A stretch of 6,200 nucleotides of DNA from Xanthobacteraceae bacterium (GTDB lineage: Bacteria > Pseudomonadota > Alphaproteobacteria > Rhizobiales > Xanthobacteraceae): the NCBI GenBank assembly GCA_030044035.1, contig JASHWN010000309.1:1-6200 (forward strand). Reading direction: 5' to 3'. Made by a program: the position numbers and the translations under genes. Positions 5,992 through 6,200 of the stretch are shown here, one piece after another. The notes under the pieces were generated by a model, which searched no databases, was not told where the DNA came from, and saw only the letters and a list, made by a program, of their open reading frames with translations. Position 1 is the stretch's first letter; each line of letters opens with the position of its first letter.

Positions 5992-6200
5992 TCTGCTTGC
6001 CATCGAGCGGCTCTGCGCCGGCTACGGCGAAGCCGTGGTGCTGGCCGACGTGTCGCTGTCGCTCGGCGAAGGCGAGGCGCTGGCGCTTCTTGGCCGCAAC
6101 GGCATGGGCAAGACCACGCTGATCAACTCGATCGTCGGCGTCACCCGCTATTTCGGCGGCAGCATCGCGCTCGACGGCGCCGATATCACGGCGCTGCGGC
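5984..6200 (+). CDS. livF: HAAT-type ABC transporter ATP-binding protein LivF (partial, cut by window end)
   Basis: Only the first 72 residues are in the window. The chain starts MPDLLAIERLCAGYGEAVVL and has Walker A GRNGMGKTT at 37-45; the GRNGxGKTT form is characteristic of LivF, the second ATPase of the importer. GAGGAG at 5974-5979 lies 4 nt before the ATG at 5984, inside the end of livG, and the two reading frames overlap by 8 bases in different frames. The Q-loop, signature, Walker B and H-loop lie beyond the edge, so integrity cannot be judged. It completes livHMGF except for the periplasmic binding protein, which is not seen here. Confidence 0.92.
   Translation, partial: MPDLLAIERLCAGYGEAVVLADVSLSLGEGEALALLGRNGMGKTTLINSIVGVTRYFGGSIALDGADITALR

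Overview
This is a 6.2 kb, GC-rich chromosomal window that looks like an alphaproteobacterium of the Hyphomicrobiales, in the style of Bradyrhizobium, Rhodopseudomonas or Xanthobacteraceae. The reasons are the base and codon composition, the sequence style of the chemoreceptor and the HAAT-type transporter, and the palindrome-dense intergenic DNA. The genus is an inference from style and was not tested by any search.

Layout: (1) bases 1-81 are a short AT-rich stretch with a possible leftward promoter. (2) On the minus strand, 82-1080 encodes a class III (LigB-type) extradiol ring-cleavage dioxygenase. (3) 1081-1381 is non-coding and packed with inverted repeats. (4) On the minus strand, 1382-3064 encodes a complete methyl-accepting chemotaxis protein with two membrane helices, HAMP and a signalling domain. 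(5) 3065-3323 is the divergent intergenic region. It carries small hairpins and a degenerate copy of a sequence that also lies just past the 3' end of the chemoreceptor gene. (6) On the plus strand, 3324 to the right edge is a tight livH-livM-livG-livF operon of a branched-chain/hydrophobic amino acid type (HAAT) ABC transporter. livF is cut off by the window end, and no substrate-binding protein gene is visible.

How the genes may work together: HAAT-family importers in soil alphaproteobacteria take up amino acids but also aromatic acids. A ring-cleavage dioxygenase and a chemoreceptor next to such an importer suggest a sense/import/cleave module for an aromatic compound. That link rests on neighbourhood only, and the transporter could equally serve amino acids or amides.

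I see no CRISPR array, tRNA, rRNA, transposase or phage gene, and no clearly new system. The observations most worth a second look are the glutamine where LigB has a metal-binding histidine, the palindrome cluster at 1105-1310, and the imperfect 48-bp direct repeat flanking the chemoreceptor gene.
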